In this document: one piece after another, positions 1-9,503 of the stretch | How the letters are laid out: each line of letters begins with the position of its first letter | How positions within the stretch are numbered: the stretch's first letter is position 1 | Assembly: GCF_025370775.1 (NCBI RefSeq) | Contig: NZ_JAMXEX010000008.1 | Coordinates: forward strand, 124,001-188,000 | DNA from: Ancylothrix sp. D3o | GTDB taxonomy: Bacteria > Cyanobacteriota > Cyanobacteriia > Cyanobacteriales > Oscillatoriaceae | Reading direction: 5' to 3' | DNA length: 64,000 nucleotides | The notes under the pieces: generated by a model | Seen by the model: the letters and a program-made list of their open reading frames with translations, nothing else | Database searches by the model: none | Told to the model about the DNA's origin: nothing | Position numbers and translations under genes: made by a program

Positions 1-1
1 A

Positions 2-1834
2 ATGAATCTGCGCCTGAGCATCCAACCCTGGCAAATTGACCTCTGCTATCCGAGTAATTATGACCGGCATAGGCTCGAATCAATTGCTGCTCATAACCTC
101 AAACCGCAGGAAATTTACGAGCTACAATATCAAGCTTTTAATTTACTCCAAAACAAGAAAAATAGAGGCTCACAGACGAAAGATTCTCTAGGGCTTTATC
201 TGCAAGAAATTGGCCGGTTTCCTTTGCTGCGGGATTCCGAAGAAATTGCCCTGGCTCAGCAAATTGCCGATTTATTGAGATTGGAAGAAGTGGGAAAAAC
301 TTTGTCTAAGCAACTTGGAAGAAAGCCGGATGAGAGTGAATGGGCTTCTGCCCTAAATATGCAGGTTTTTGAGTTTCGTAAACGGCTTCACCAAGGTCAA
401 AAAGCCAAAGAAAAAATGATCGTTTCCAATTTGCGCTTAGTTGTGTCGATTGCCAAAAAATATCAAAATCGGGGGTTAGATTTCTCGGACTTAATTCAAG
501 AAGGAAATATGGGCTTAATTCGAGCAGTAGAAAAGTTTGAAGGAGAAAAAGGTTATAAATTTTCTACTTATGCTTATTGGTGGATTCGCCAGTCTATTAC
601 CAGAGCAATTTACGATAAATCCCGACTGATCCGCCTGCCGATTCATCTCATAGAGAAAATTTCTCGAATTAAAAACACTATTCAAATTTTAACGCAAGAA
701 TTGGGTCGCCAACCGACTGAAGGGGAAATAGCAACACGCTTAGAAATTCCCGTTGAAAAGCTGCAATTTATTACTACAGCCTCTCTGACACCTTTTTCTT
801 TAGAAACGCTAGATGATGCTTTTGAATCTGGCTATGAAACCCCAGAAGAATACGCTATAAATCTTTTGCGGCTCGAAAATCTGGAAAGAGTTTTAGACAC
901 CCTCAGCCCCCGGCAGCGGGATGTTATCCGAATGCGTTACAGTTTGGATGATGGCAAGCTCAAAACATTAGACGATATTGCTCAACACTTTAATATTAGC
1001 CGTGAGAGAATTCGCCAAATTGAGACGAAAGCGATGAATAAATTACGCCATCCTCAGCGCCGCTATTTTCTCACTGAGGAGCTTTGTCCGCAAGAGTGGC
1101 AAAAGGCTACGATAAACAACGATATTCAAGAGCCATTTTTGCTATCTGCTAACACTTCCAATATGGTGAGCGCGCCCAATTCCAGCACAAACTACCCGAA
1201 AAAAGATAGCCTTGATGAGACTAATTTACCAACGAAAAAGCCAGCAAAATATACCCAGTCTAAACCGAAAGAAAAAGCCACCAAACCGCAAGACGATAGC
1301 ATGAAAACAAGGCGTTTGTTATTTTGGCCACCCCAACCAAAAGCAAAATCTAGCAATTATAAAAGTGATAAACAACCAAGCAAACCCGAACCCAGCAAGG
1401 TTAGCCCCGTTGTCTCGTCATTGCTAGAACTCTCCTCAACTAAGCCGCGATATTTTCCTGTAAATTTAACTCTTTCTGAGCCTCCTTTTTTGGCTTCTTT
1501 TAGCATAAACTCACCGGATATTATCAGCCACTATGCCGCCGGCAAAAGGGATTTTAGACGAATAAACTTGAAAGGAGCAAATTTAAGCAATGCAAATTTG
1601 AGTGGAGCAAACCTAGAAGGAGCGAAGCTTGCCAAAGCCAATTTGAGCAATGTTAATTTCAGCGGAGCTAATCTCAGGGGAGCCGATCTTCGGGGAGCTA
1701 ATCTCAGGGGCGCTAATTTTTATTTTGCTGATTTAACCGAGTCTTACCTCTGGGGTGCTGACTTGGATGCTGCGAATTTATCTGAAGTGATTTATAGCGA
1801 TAAAACCCAATTTCCTCGCGGGTTTGAACTCTGA
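2..1834 (+). CDS. RpoD/SigA-family sigma factor with C-terminal pentapeptide repeats
   Basis: Sigma-70 factor that directs RNA polymerase to promoters. Region 1.2 (SLGLYLQEIGRFPLL) lies near residues 63-77. Region 2 covers about 134-205 and includes the core-binding and -10 helices (DLIQEGNMGLIRAVEKF, YWWIRQSITRAI). Region 3 covers about 215-290, and region 4 about 290-355 with the helix-turn-helix (RERIRQIETKAMNKLRH). These regions place it with group 1/2 sigma factors; I cannot assign a Sig letter. A lysine/proline-rich linker (355-515) follows, then about 15 pentapeptide repeats of A(N/D)LxG type (520-597). The fusion is the odd part. The first ATG is at base 2, so the true start may lie outside the window. 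Confidence 0.9.
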   Translation: MNLRLSIQPWQIDLCYPSNYDRHRLESIAAHNLKPQEIYELQYQAFNLLQNKKNRGSQTKDSLGLYLQEIGRFPLLRDSEEIALAQQIADLLRLEEVGKTLSKQLGRKPDESEWASALNMQVFEFRKRLHQGQKAKEKMIVSNLRLVVSIAKKYQNRGLDFSDLIQEGNMGLIRAVEKFEGEKGYKFSTYAYWWIRQSITRAIYDKSRLIRLPIHLIEKISRIKNTIQILTQELGRQPTEGEIATRLEIPVEKLQFITTASLTPFSLETLDDAFESGYETPEEYAINLLRLENLERVLDTLSPRQRDVIRMRYSLDDGKLKTLDDIAQHFNISRERIRQIETKAMNKLRHPQRRYFLTEELCPQEWQKATINNDIQEPFLLSANTSNMVSAPNSSTNYPKKDSLDETNLPTKKPAKYTQSKPKEKATKPQDDSMKTRRLLFWPPQPKAKSSNYKSDKQPSKPEPSKVSPVVSSLLELSSTKPRYFPVNLTLSEPPFLASFSINSPDIISHYAAGKRDFRRINLKGANLSNANLSGANLEGAKLAKANLSNVNFSGANLRGADLRGANLRGANFYFADLTESYLWGADLDAANLSEVIYSDKTQFPRGFEL

Positions 1835-1966
1835 AAATATGAGAGTTTTAAATATCCTATTGCCAGGGGTTTATTGTGGTGATTACCAATAAAATCCCTA
1901 GTAATATTTAAACAATAAAAAGAGGAATTTTCCCGATTAAACAGCAAATAACCGAACAAAGCATTT

Positions 1967-4783
1967 TTGCAAGAAATGATGTTGCCGAACTATCTCACGA
2001 AGTTGGAAAGCGCCACCGACTTTTTTGGCATTTTTGAAAAATTGTGGAATGATGATAGTGTTGATATTGCCGAGAAAATTCAGCTAATGAATAAGCGAGA
2101 AAATTTAAAACTTTGCAGTTCACCTTACACGCCGTATCAGGTATTTATTAAAGCCCTTTATGAATTCTTTAAGGAAGAAACTGCAACGGAAACCAAAGAA
2201 GGAAAAAATAGCGCTCTTGATCTCGCCAGTTTCCAACAACAAGGCTATCAACAAGCGGTAAAACTGTTAGAAAGACATCAAGGAGTAATGGTAGCAGACT
2301 CAGTAGGTTTAGGAAAAACTTATATTGCTCTGCGGCTAATTGAACACCGGCTCAATAACAAAATTGCCGGTCATATTCCTCGCATCTTAATTGTTTGTCC
2401 TGCTCAACTGCGGGATTTAATGTGGCGAAAAAAATTAGATGAATTTGGCTTTGAAGCCGATATTCTTTCTCAAGAAGAAATCAGCCGCGTTAATTTTGAT
2501 ATTCGCCGTTATATAAAGCATGATTTAGTCATTGTCGATGAATCGCACAATTTCCGCAATTCTGGCACAAATCGCTATCGAAACTTACAAAAATTAATGA
2601 GTAGCGGCAAAGCCCATAAACAAATCGTTTTGCTGACAGCTACACCGATTAATAACAGCATTTATGATTTGTATCATCAGATATTGTTGTTAACTCGCCA
2701 TAGCGAAACTTACTATCGCAATTGGGGAATCCGCAATCTTAAAAGCTATTTTAAAGCTGTAGAAAACGGCAAATCAGATATCAGCGAACTGCTTTTGCAG
2801 ACAATGGTAAAGCGTAGCCGGCAAGATGTGATTATTCGACAGCAAGCCGGTGAGAAAATTGAGATTGCCGGTCAAGAAATACATTTTCCAAAACGCAAAT
2901 TAGATGAGCATAAATTAACCTATAACTTTGAAGCAAGCTTTCAGGGGCTTTATGCCGGTATTGCCGATCAAATTGACCAAATGCAGTTAGCACCGTATAA
3001 TATTAGGGCGTTTAAAAAGAATAAAGATAAAGAAGATCAAGCTCAAGTTAAGCGAAATGAAGCCCTTGTTGCTTTGATGAAAACTCTTTATTTAAAACGG
3101 CTGGAAAGTTCCCTCATTGCTTTTGAAAATAGCATCAACTATCAAATGCAGTTTCAGAAACGATTTGATGAATATCTCAATCAAGGGCAACTTTTAGAAA
3201 CTAAAGTTTTTCGCAAAATTGTCGCTGCCGAAATTGATGAAGCAGAAAAAACAGAAGTTGCGGATTTTCTTTCATCATTACAAGAAATTGACCCCAAAGA
3301 TTACCGTAAAGATGAACTGCAACAGGCAATTTTTTCAGACTTGGAAACCCTCAAAGACATTTTGAAAAAACTTAAACTAATTAAACTAGCTGTCGCAACA
3401 AAACAAGATTATGACCGGAAATTAGCCGCTTTTAAACAATTCCTGCTCACTCATCTCAAAGGACAAAAGATTTTAGTTTTCAGCTATTTTCAAGATACTG
3501 CCAACTATTTGCACGAAGAATTGGTGAAAGATTCAAATTGGTTAAAACTCATGCAAATTAATAACCGCACCCTTGTTATTGACTGCATTACGGGAGAAAC
3601 AAACAGTAAACAGCGCCAAGAAAAGGTAAAAAGTTTTGCGCCAAAAGCCAATTGTAAAGACGAAGAAGAATTGCAAAATTACCGCCGCCAAGAAATCGAT
3701 ATTTTGATTTGTACTGATGTGTTATCGGAAGGGCAAAACTTGCAAGATGCCGGTACTATTGTTAATTATGATTTGCATTGGAATCCTGTGCGAATGATAC
3801 AGCGGGCCGGTCGAATTGATCGTTTAGGAAGCGAGTATCAATCGTTGTTTATTTACAATTGTTTTCCCGAAGAAGGCTTAGAAAAATTGCTGGGATTAGT
3901 GAAAAAATTACAGCAAAAAATTAGCTCTATAAACGAAACTGTTGGTTTAGATGGCAGCATTTTAGGAGAAACAATTTCCGAAAAATCTCTCAATGAACTA
4001 CGCCGGCTTAAACTAGCAAAAACCGAGGAAGAAAAAGCTGCTATTCTTGCAGAATTGGAACAAGCAACCGATTTTGTTTCTTTGAATGAAATGCGATTTC
4101 CCTTAGTTGAATTTCTGCAAGAAAAAGGCAAAAAAGCAGCGGAGAATTTACCTGATGGAATTTTCAGCACTCGCAAAAACATCCAGAATATTGATGGTGT
4201 TTTTATCGCTTTTCGTGTGAAAAACCGGCACTTCTGGCAGTTTTACCCCCGCCTTAATGGCACTATCTCTACCCTTGCCCAAAACTGCATTACTGACAAA
4301 CGAAAAATTTTCAATTGGCTAAAATGCAAACCAGAGGAGTTTTTGAACTCAGACGAAATAAAGCCGGTGGCATTTGATAGCACTATTTTTGAGGTTTTAG
4401 AAGCTGCTGTACAAAATTTGTTAAACGAACTCAACCCGCAAAAAGTAAGCGCCCAACTGCCGCAAAAATTGCCGAAATGGTTGCAGAAAATTGACTACGC
4501 TTTGAGTCAAATATCAGAAGTGGAAGCCTCAGAAAAGCAGCGAGTGCATAAAGTTATTACGACTTTTCCACATTTGCGGAATTATCAGCGAGAAATACAA
4601 TTTATTTGGGATAAATATGTGAAACTTCGAGAGTTAAATACATTGCTGTCAGAATTAGATGATTTATTTTGCGAACGAGAACTTTATAGTCAAATTTCCA
4701 ATCAAGACGATGTAAGCTTATTAGAATTTTTTGAAAAAGAAGATATCGAATTAATTTGTTACCAGTGGTTTAAACCAAAATAA
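1967..4783 (+). CDS. SNF2/RapA-like DEAD/DEAH-box helicase
   Basis: Predicted superfamily 2 ATPase that remodels or translocates on nucleic acid. The Walker A motif (ADSVGLGKTYIA) is near residue 111, the Walker B DESH box (LVIVDESHNF) near 188, motif III (LLTATPINN) near 222, and motif V/VI (LSEGQNLQDA, MIQRAGRIDRLG) near 587-620. About 300 residues of unrecognised sequence follow. The set of motifs fits the SNF2/HepA group. The longest frame opens with TTG at 1967; ATG at 1976 or 1979 is more likely the start, and neither has a strong ribosome site. It follows the sigma gene by about 130 bp on the same strand. No methylase or nuclease partner is visible, so a defence or repair role is only conjecture. 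Confidence 0.85.
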   Translation: MQEMMLPNYLTKLESATDFFGIFEKLWNDDSVDIAEKIQLMNKRENLKLCSSPYTPYQVFIKALYEFFKEETATETKEGKNSALDLASFQQQGYQQAVKLLERHQGVMVADSVGLGKTYIALRLIEHRLNNKIAGHIPRILIVCPAQLRDLMWRKKLDEFGFEADILSQEEISRVNFDIRRYIKHDLVIVDESHNFRNSGTNRYRNLQKLMSSGKAHKQIVLLTATPINNSIYDLYHQILLLTRHSETYYRNWGIRNLKSYFKAVENGKSDISELLLQTMVKRSRQDVIIRQQAGEKIEIAGQEIHFPKRKLDEHKLTYNFEASFQGLYAGIADQIDQMQLAPYNIRAFKKNKDKEDQAQVKRNEALVALMKTLYLKRLESSLIAFENSINYQMQFQKRFDEYLNQGQLLETKVFRKIVAAEIDEAEKTEVADFLSSLQEIDPKDYRKDELQQAIFSDLETLKDILKKLKLIKLAVATKQDYDRKLAAFKQFLLTHLKGQKILVFSYFQDTANYLHEELVKDSNWLKLMQINNRTLVIDCITGETNSKQRQEKVKSFAPKANCKDEEELQNYRRQEIDILICTDVLSEGQNLQDAGTIVNYDLHWNPVRMIQRAGRIDRLGSEYQSLFIYNCFPEEGLEKLLGLVKKLQQKISSINETVGLDGSILGETISEKSLNELRRLKLAKTEEEKAAILAELEQATDFVSLNEMRFPLVEFLQEKGKKAAENLPDGIFSTRKNIQNIDGVFIAFRVKNRHFWQFYPRLNGTISTLAQNCITDKRKIFNWLKCKPEEFLNSDEIKPVAFDSTIFEVLEAAVQNLLNELNPQKVSAQLPQKLPKWLQKIDYALSQISEVEASEKQRVHKVITTFPHLRNYQREIQFIWDKYVKLRELNTLLSELDDLFCERELYSQISNQDDVSLLEFFEKEDIELICYQWFKPK

Positions 4784-4981
4784 CAACCTCCTCAGCCCGC
4801 CTCATTTTAAACCCACTACCAACAAAAAACCTCAATAACCTCAAACAAAGCCAGAAAATCATCAATACCCTCTTCTACCTGGCTGTGTTTTCCTCCTGTA
4901 CCTAGTGGTGTGAAAAAAAACCTAAAAATCCCAACCAAAAACCACAAATAATCAACCGGCCCCCACTACAACCGCAACCCC

Positions 4982-5011
4982 TTTACCCAAACCCCCACCT
5001 CAAGGTAAAAT
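4982..5011 (+). promoter_or_regulatory. candidate rpmB promoter
   Basis: TTTACC at 4982-4987 and TAAAAT at 5006-5011 are separated by 18 bp and lie about 45 bp before the rpmB start. The -35 box is weak. The rest of 4784-5056 is C-rich non-coding sequence with no gene. Confidence 0.3.
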
Positions 5012-5056
5012 AAGAGATTGCACCCAAAAAAGCAAAAAGCAAACCAGGAGACAATC

Positions 5057-5293
5057 ATGGCACGCCAATGTCAACTCACCGGCAAAAAAGCCAATAACGG
5101 ATTTGCCGTATCCCACTCCCACCGGCGCACACACCGCCTACAAGAAGTTAACCTTCAATGGAAACGCATCTGGTGGCCTCAAGGCAACCGCTTCGTCAAA
5201 CTCCATATTTCCACCAAAGCCATCAAAACCCTGAACCTCAAAGGCATTCAAGCCTTCGCAAAAGAAGCGGGTATTGATTTAAACAAATTTTAA
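5057..5293 (+). CDS. rpmB: 50S ribosomal protein L28
   Basis: Component of the large ribosomal subunit. The 78-residue protein begins [20 protein letters not shown] and carries the [19 protein letters not shown] core expected of bacterial, and especially cyanobacterial, L28. The frame is open upstream to a TTG at 5018, but the ATG at 5057 is preceded by AGGAG (5046-5050) with 6-bp spacing and gives the family start, so it is chosen. It is apparently monocistronic, and a GC-rich hairpin follows. Confidence 0.97.
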   Translation: MARQCQLTGKKANNGFAVSHSHRRTHRLQEVNLQWKRIWWPQGNRFVKLHISTKAIKTLNLKGIQAFAKEAGIDLNKF

Positions 5294-5316
5294 GGCAACT
5301 CTAAACACCCCTCCTA

Positions 5317-5341
5317 GGGGCGACACCCCCGTGCTCGCCCC
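5317..5341. terminator. GC-rich hairpin between rpmB and the hybrid kinase
   Basis: GGGGCGA (5317-5323) pairs with TCGCCCC (5335-5341) across an 11-nt loop, between the convergent ends of rpmB and the kinase. There is no T-run, so it may be an interspersed cyanobacterial palindrome serving as a weak terminator. Confidence 0.4.
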
Positions 5342-5369
5342 CCTACTGCCCCAAACCAGCGAAACACCC

Positions 5370-8300
5370 CTACCCCCCAACCTCCGCCAACAGCGCCGCC
5401 TTCACTCTTTCAAATTCCGCCTCAATAAGCTTGACAGGTTCAGTAGAATCAGGTATAATTCCCTTTTTTCCCATCGTTTCCAAATGCTGGCATAACTCAA
5501 ACATCGAAGGAGCACCCACCGTCCCGCTGGTAGACTTCAAAGAATGAGCCGCCGTTTGTAGAGCCCGTCCATCCCCCGCTTCAATTGCCGCGTAAATATT
5601 CGCAAACAACTGCGGTACATTCTCCAAATAAATCTCAATCACCTCCTCCAAAGCTTCGAGATCCCGCAAAGATGCCAACATCTTCTGATCTAGCAAAGGA
5701 ACCTCCGAAACAGGCTCCGAGAGATTATTAATTGAACTATTCTGACTTGACATATCACTATCCCCCTGAGCTTCAAAAATCCCTGCTTTGGAGTCAGAAA
5801 CCTCGTGAGCTCTTGAAAGCGGCTTACACTCACCCAAAGCTTTAACCAACTCATCCATGCGGATAGGCTTAGTAATATAATCATCCATTCCCGCCTCAAT
5901 ACACTCCTCACGGTCGCCCTGCATCGCATTTGCAGTCATCGCAATAATCCGAGGACGCGATGAAGCCGGCAATAATTGGCAAATTTGACGAGCCGCCGCC
6001 AAGCCATCCATTTCTGGCATCTGAACATCCATTAGCACCACATCATAGGGCTGCCGGTGGAGAGCGTCAAGCACCTCTAACCCATTTCCCGCCACCTCCG
6101 CACGATAGCCAATGCGCTCTAAAGTCAATAAAGCCACCTTTTGATTAACAGGATTATCTTCTGCCAGCAAAATTCGCAAAGGCAACATTTCCCCCATTTG
6201 AGCATTAACAGGGCCCAAAGCTGGCTTATTTTCCAAACGCTGACCGCCAAACACCCCCATCAGCACATTATAAAATTGAGACTGTTTCACCGGCTTACTC
6301 AAAACCGTAAACTCTAAACTGTGTTCTGGCGTAACTCGATTTTCGGCATTTCTTAAACTACTCAACATCACCACCGGCAAATATCGCCCCTTTTCCAAAC
6401 TGCGAATTTCTTCGATCAACTCCACACCCGACAAGTCGGGCAAGTGCATATCTACCAATATCAAATCAAACGCCGGCTCACGGTTTAAAATAGCCAGAGC
6501 AACCTTCGCCAAACTCACCCCCACAGCCACCATTCCCCAGGATTCTGCTTGTTTTGTCAAGCCGCAACGGGTTGTTTCCCCATCCTCAACAATTAATAAG
6601 CGTTTTCCTGCTAATGCCGGTTGCCACTCTGCCAAATCGACTCGCCCATAATCTTCAACCGACCGCGCTATCACCGTAAAATAAAATGTCGAGCCGGCTT
6701 GGGGAGATTGCTTGATTTTTTCTGTGAAATTATCCCCTCCCATTTCCGATTGCCCATTCTTAAATGTTTCTGGGGGATTGCCACCAATTGCCCCCATACT
6801 TTCTACCCACATCCTTCCGCCCATCATTTCGCTGAGACGCTTACTAATTACCAGTCCCAGTCCTGTCCCCCCATACTGCCGGCTCACCGAAGAATCAATT
6901 TGACTAAAGGATTTAAACAACCGTTCCATACGGTCGGTAGGAATGCCAATTCCGCTATCTTTGACGGCAAATAAAATTTGATAACAGGGACTTTGATCAG
7001 CCGCCTCTATGGCTGTAGAAGAGATGCTGACCACGACTTCACCAGAGTGAGTAAACTTAACAGCATTCGAGAGCAAATTTACCAAAACTTGCCTTAATCG
7101 CGTTACGTCTCCGATAATTTTTTCAGGAGTTCCGGGGGCAATTATGTAGGCCATTTCGATGTCTTTTTCACCGGCTCTGGAGGCAAGTAAATCTAGGGAT
7201 TCTTCAATGCAAGAGCGCAAATTAAAGGGATGTTCTTCTAAATCTAATTTGCCCGATTCTATTTTAGAAAAATCCAGAATATCATTAATAATTGTCAGTA
7301 AAGATTCCCCAGATGTGCGGATTGTTTCCACAAAATCCCGTTGTTCTGGTGAAAGAGAAGTGTCTAATAACAAACCGGTCATGCCAATAACAGCATTCAT
7401 CGGCGTGCGAATTTCGTGGCTCATCGTTGCCAAAAATTCACTTTTTGCTCGCGTCGCTTCCATCGCTCGGTCGCGGGCGCGGGCCAAATCTTCGGCATCT
7501 TGTTGGCGTTCTAGTTCTCGCCCTATCCATTGAGCCATCAGTTTAAGTAGTTCTTTATCGACGGGTCGGAAAGGCCGGTTGAGGGGTTTACTGCTAAAAA
7601 AGCTGAGGGTACCGTACACCTTGCCGCCGACGACGATGGGGGTGCCAATATAAGCTTCTTGTCTAAACGGAGCTTTTATTGGTTGATATTGCCAGCGAGA
7701 TACCATCACAGACTCAAAATAAAGCGGTTCGCGCTGCAAAACCGTTTCTCGGCAATAGGTTTGTTGCAAATCAAATACATCCCCTGGATGCACCGACTGA
7801 TCGGGAGATTGGGCAGCCACGACTTCGTAACGGTCGCTCTCTATGTGAGATAAAACCCCATATTCCAGTTCAAAGCGGTGCCGGCCCATCGTCACAAGCC
7901 CCTGTAAACGCTGCTGAAACGTCAATTTTCGAGCAGAGGTCACTTTATATAATCCGCGTATATAGGCTTCACTTTCGCGTAGTTCTTGTTCGGTTCGTTT
8001 GCGTGTTGTGATATCGCGGGAGACAGATACGAGTTCTTGAACTGTGCCGGTTTCGGGATCTCGGACGGTGCGGGACGTGGTTTCAAACCAAATGTAATCG
8101 CCATCTTTGCGGCGAATGCGGTAGCTGACTGTGTAGCTAACGGCTCGGTCGCGTAAAATGGCGATGGCTTTATGAATGTTTTTGCTGTCGTGGGGATGAA
8201 AAAATTCAAAGATAGAACGTCCGATCAGTTCGGCGCTTGTGTAGCCTAGTAAGCTTTTGCAGGCCGGTGAAGCATACAAACAAATGCCATCGGGGCTGAG

Positions 8301-9503
8301 GCGGGCGATCAAGTCGGTGGAGTTTTCGGCCATCAGCCGGTAGCGTTTTTCGCTGGCTTCTCTTTCTTGTTGGGCGGTTTCAATGGCAGCAAGCATGGCG
8401 TTTATTGTTTCTGCCAGTTTAGAGAGTTCGTCTTGTCCTACGAGGCGAACTCGCAAGGAAAGGTCGCGCCGGTCTGCGATGCGGCTGACGCTGGTGCTGA
8501 GGCGGGCTAGTCTGGAGAGGACTAATTTTTCTACCAGCAATAGGGTGATTGTGCTAAATACTAAGCCAACGGCGAGCAAAGAAACGGTGAAATAACGAAC
8601 GCTGGCTTTGCCTTGTTGGTAGATGTCTCTGTTAAAGTGTACTCTCAACATTAGGGCCGGTTGGCCGTAAATGTCTCGCAGTAGTGCGTAACCGGCAATT
8701 CTTTCGCTTTTTTCTCCGGCTATGCGAGAGGTGGGTCTAACTAAAATTTTGGGATCTTTGTTAAGGTTGAGCGGGCGTTTGCTCGATAGGGCTAAGGTTT
8801 CTGGTTTTAGCTCTTTTATTGCGGCTGTGGCGGCTTTGATGTCTGGGTCGCTATCGCTGTTCGGGTGTAGGCTTAGCGATAGTTGGGTGATGTCGGCCAG
8901 GCGTTTCACTTCTTCGCTGTCTAAGTACCTGCCCATGATCAGGGTACCGCGACTGGGGCCGGTGCCTTCACTGGGGAGGATCGGTTGGGAGGCTATGAGG
9001 ATCGGCCCTTCTGGTAACATGACGATGCCTGCTATTTGGCTATTTGACTGCGGCTTTACCAGCAGGGGACTTTTTGCTGTCAGGTGTTTTTGTAAACTCT
9101 CGGAAACGGGTACTGCTGCTTGTTTGTTGAGATTGTAGCCTTTGCTATACCGGATTTCTCCTTTGCGATCTAGCAATAGCAATGCGTTTAGTCTCAGTTG
9201 GTTGAAGGTTGTATCACCAAAATTTGAGCGGATAAATTCTTGGGCGGCTGGGCTTTTTGCTTTGGCTTGGCTGATAAAGTTGTAGGTGTCATCCCATTGG
9301 GCTTGGTCTTGGGCTAGGGTATCTAGGTTTGACAGGTCGTCGTTTATGGCATCCAGGGCTCTGGCTAGGTCTTTTCTTACTCCCTGGCCTTCAAGTTTTT
9401 GAAAGTCTCTCAATAAAATTGTTGAGGCGGTCGCAGATAGCACGACGTTTAGGGTGACTAGGGCTGCTCCTACGATTAATAAGGTTTTTATCCGAAGTTT
9501 CAT
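5370..9503 (-). CDS. hybrid sensor histidine kinase (CHASE4-HAMP-PAS-GAF-HK-REC-REC-HPt)
   Basis: Membrane phosphorelay sensor of 1377 residues. TM1 is at about 7-29. An extracytoplasmic CHASE4-type domain follows (AQDQAQWDDTYNF), then TM2 at about 303-326, HAMP to about 377, PAS at about 385-505 and GAF at about 520-665. The HisKA box (ATMSHEIRTPMNA) has its His near 694. The ATPase domain (LVNLLSNAVKFTHSGE) starts near 800. Two receivers follow, with phospho-Asp in LILVDMHLPDLSG (about 1017) and VVLMDVQMPEMDG (about 1157), then an HPt domain (AAHSLKSTSGTVG, His about 1320). The whole His-Asp-His relay is in one chain. The ATPase domain has an extra stretch of about 30 residues before GSTFYF. 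No output regulator is adjacent. AGGGG precedes the ATG. Confidence 0.93.
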   Translation of the reverse strand: MKLRIKTLLIVGAALVTLNVVLSATASTILLRDFQKLEGQGVRKDLARALDAINDDLSNLDTLAQDQAQWDDTYNFISQAKAKSPAAQEFIRSNFGDTTFNQLRLNALLLLDRKGEIRYSKGYNLNKQAAVPVSESLQKHLTAKSPLLVKPQSNSQIAGIVMLPEGPILIASQPILPSEGTGPSRGTLIMGRYLDSEEVKRLADITQLSLSLHPNSDSDPDIKAATAAIKELKPETLALSSKRPLNLNKDPKILVRPTSRIAGEKSERIAGYALLRDIYGQPALMLRVHFNRDIYQQGKASVRYFTVSLLAVGLVFSTITLLLVEKLVLSRLARLSTSVSRIADRRDLSLRVRLVGQDELSKLAETINAMLAAIETAQQEREASEKRYRLMAENSTDLIARLSPDGICLYASPACKSLLGYTSAELIGRSIFEFFHPHDSKNIHKAIAILRDRAVSYTVSYRIRRKDGDYIWFETTSRTVRDPETGTVQELVSVSRDITTRKRTEQELRESEAYIRGLYKVTSARKLTFQQRLQGLVTMGRHRFELEYGVLSHIESDRYEVVAAQSPDQSVHPGDVFDLQQTYCRETVLQREPLYFESVMVSRWQYQPIKAPFRQEAYIGTPIVVGGKVYGTLSFFSSKPLNRPFRPVDKELLKLMAQWIGRELERQQDAEDLARARDRAMEATRAKSEFLATMSHEIRTPMNAVIGMTGLLLDTSLSPEQRDFVETIRTSGESLLTIINDILDFSKIESGKLDLEEHPFNLRSCIEESLDLLASRAGEKDIEMAYIIAPGTPEKIIGDVTRLRQVLVNLLSNAVKFTHSGEVVVSISSTAIEAADQSPCYQILFAVKDSGIGIPTDRMERLFKSFSQIDSSVSRQYGGTGLGLVISKRLSEMMGGRMWVESMGAIGGNPPETFKNGQSEMGGDNFTEKIKQSPQAGSTFYFTVIARSVEDYGRVDLAEWQPALAGKRLLIVEDGETTRCGLTKQAESWGMVAVGVSLAKVALAILNREPAFDLILVDMHLPDLSGVELIEEIRSLEKGRYLPVVMLSSLRNAENRVTPEHSLEFTVLSKPVKQSQFYNVLMGVFGGQRLENKPALGPVNAQMGEMLPLRILLAEDNPVNQKVALLTLERIGYRAEVAGNGLEVLDALHRQPYDVVLMDVQMPEMDGLAAARQICQLLPASSRPRIIAMTANAMQGDREECIEAGMDDYITKPIRMDELVKALGECKPLSRAHEVSDSKAGIFEAQGDSDMSSQNSSINNLSEPVSEVPLLDQKMLASLRDLEALEEVIEIYLENVPQLFANIYAAIEAGDGRALQTAAHSLKSTSGTVGAPSMFELCQHLETMGKKGIIPDSTEPVKLIEAEFERVKAALLAEVGG

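Noticed and set aside
5960-9138. Many plus-strand ORFs opposite the hybrid kinase
   Set aside because: Shadows of the GC-richer coding strand, with none of the usual gene features.
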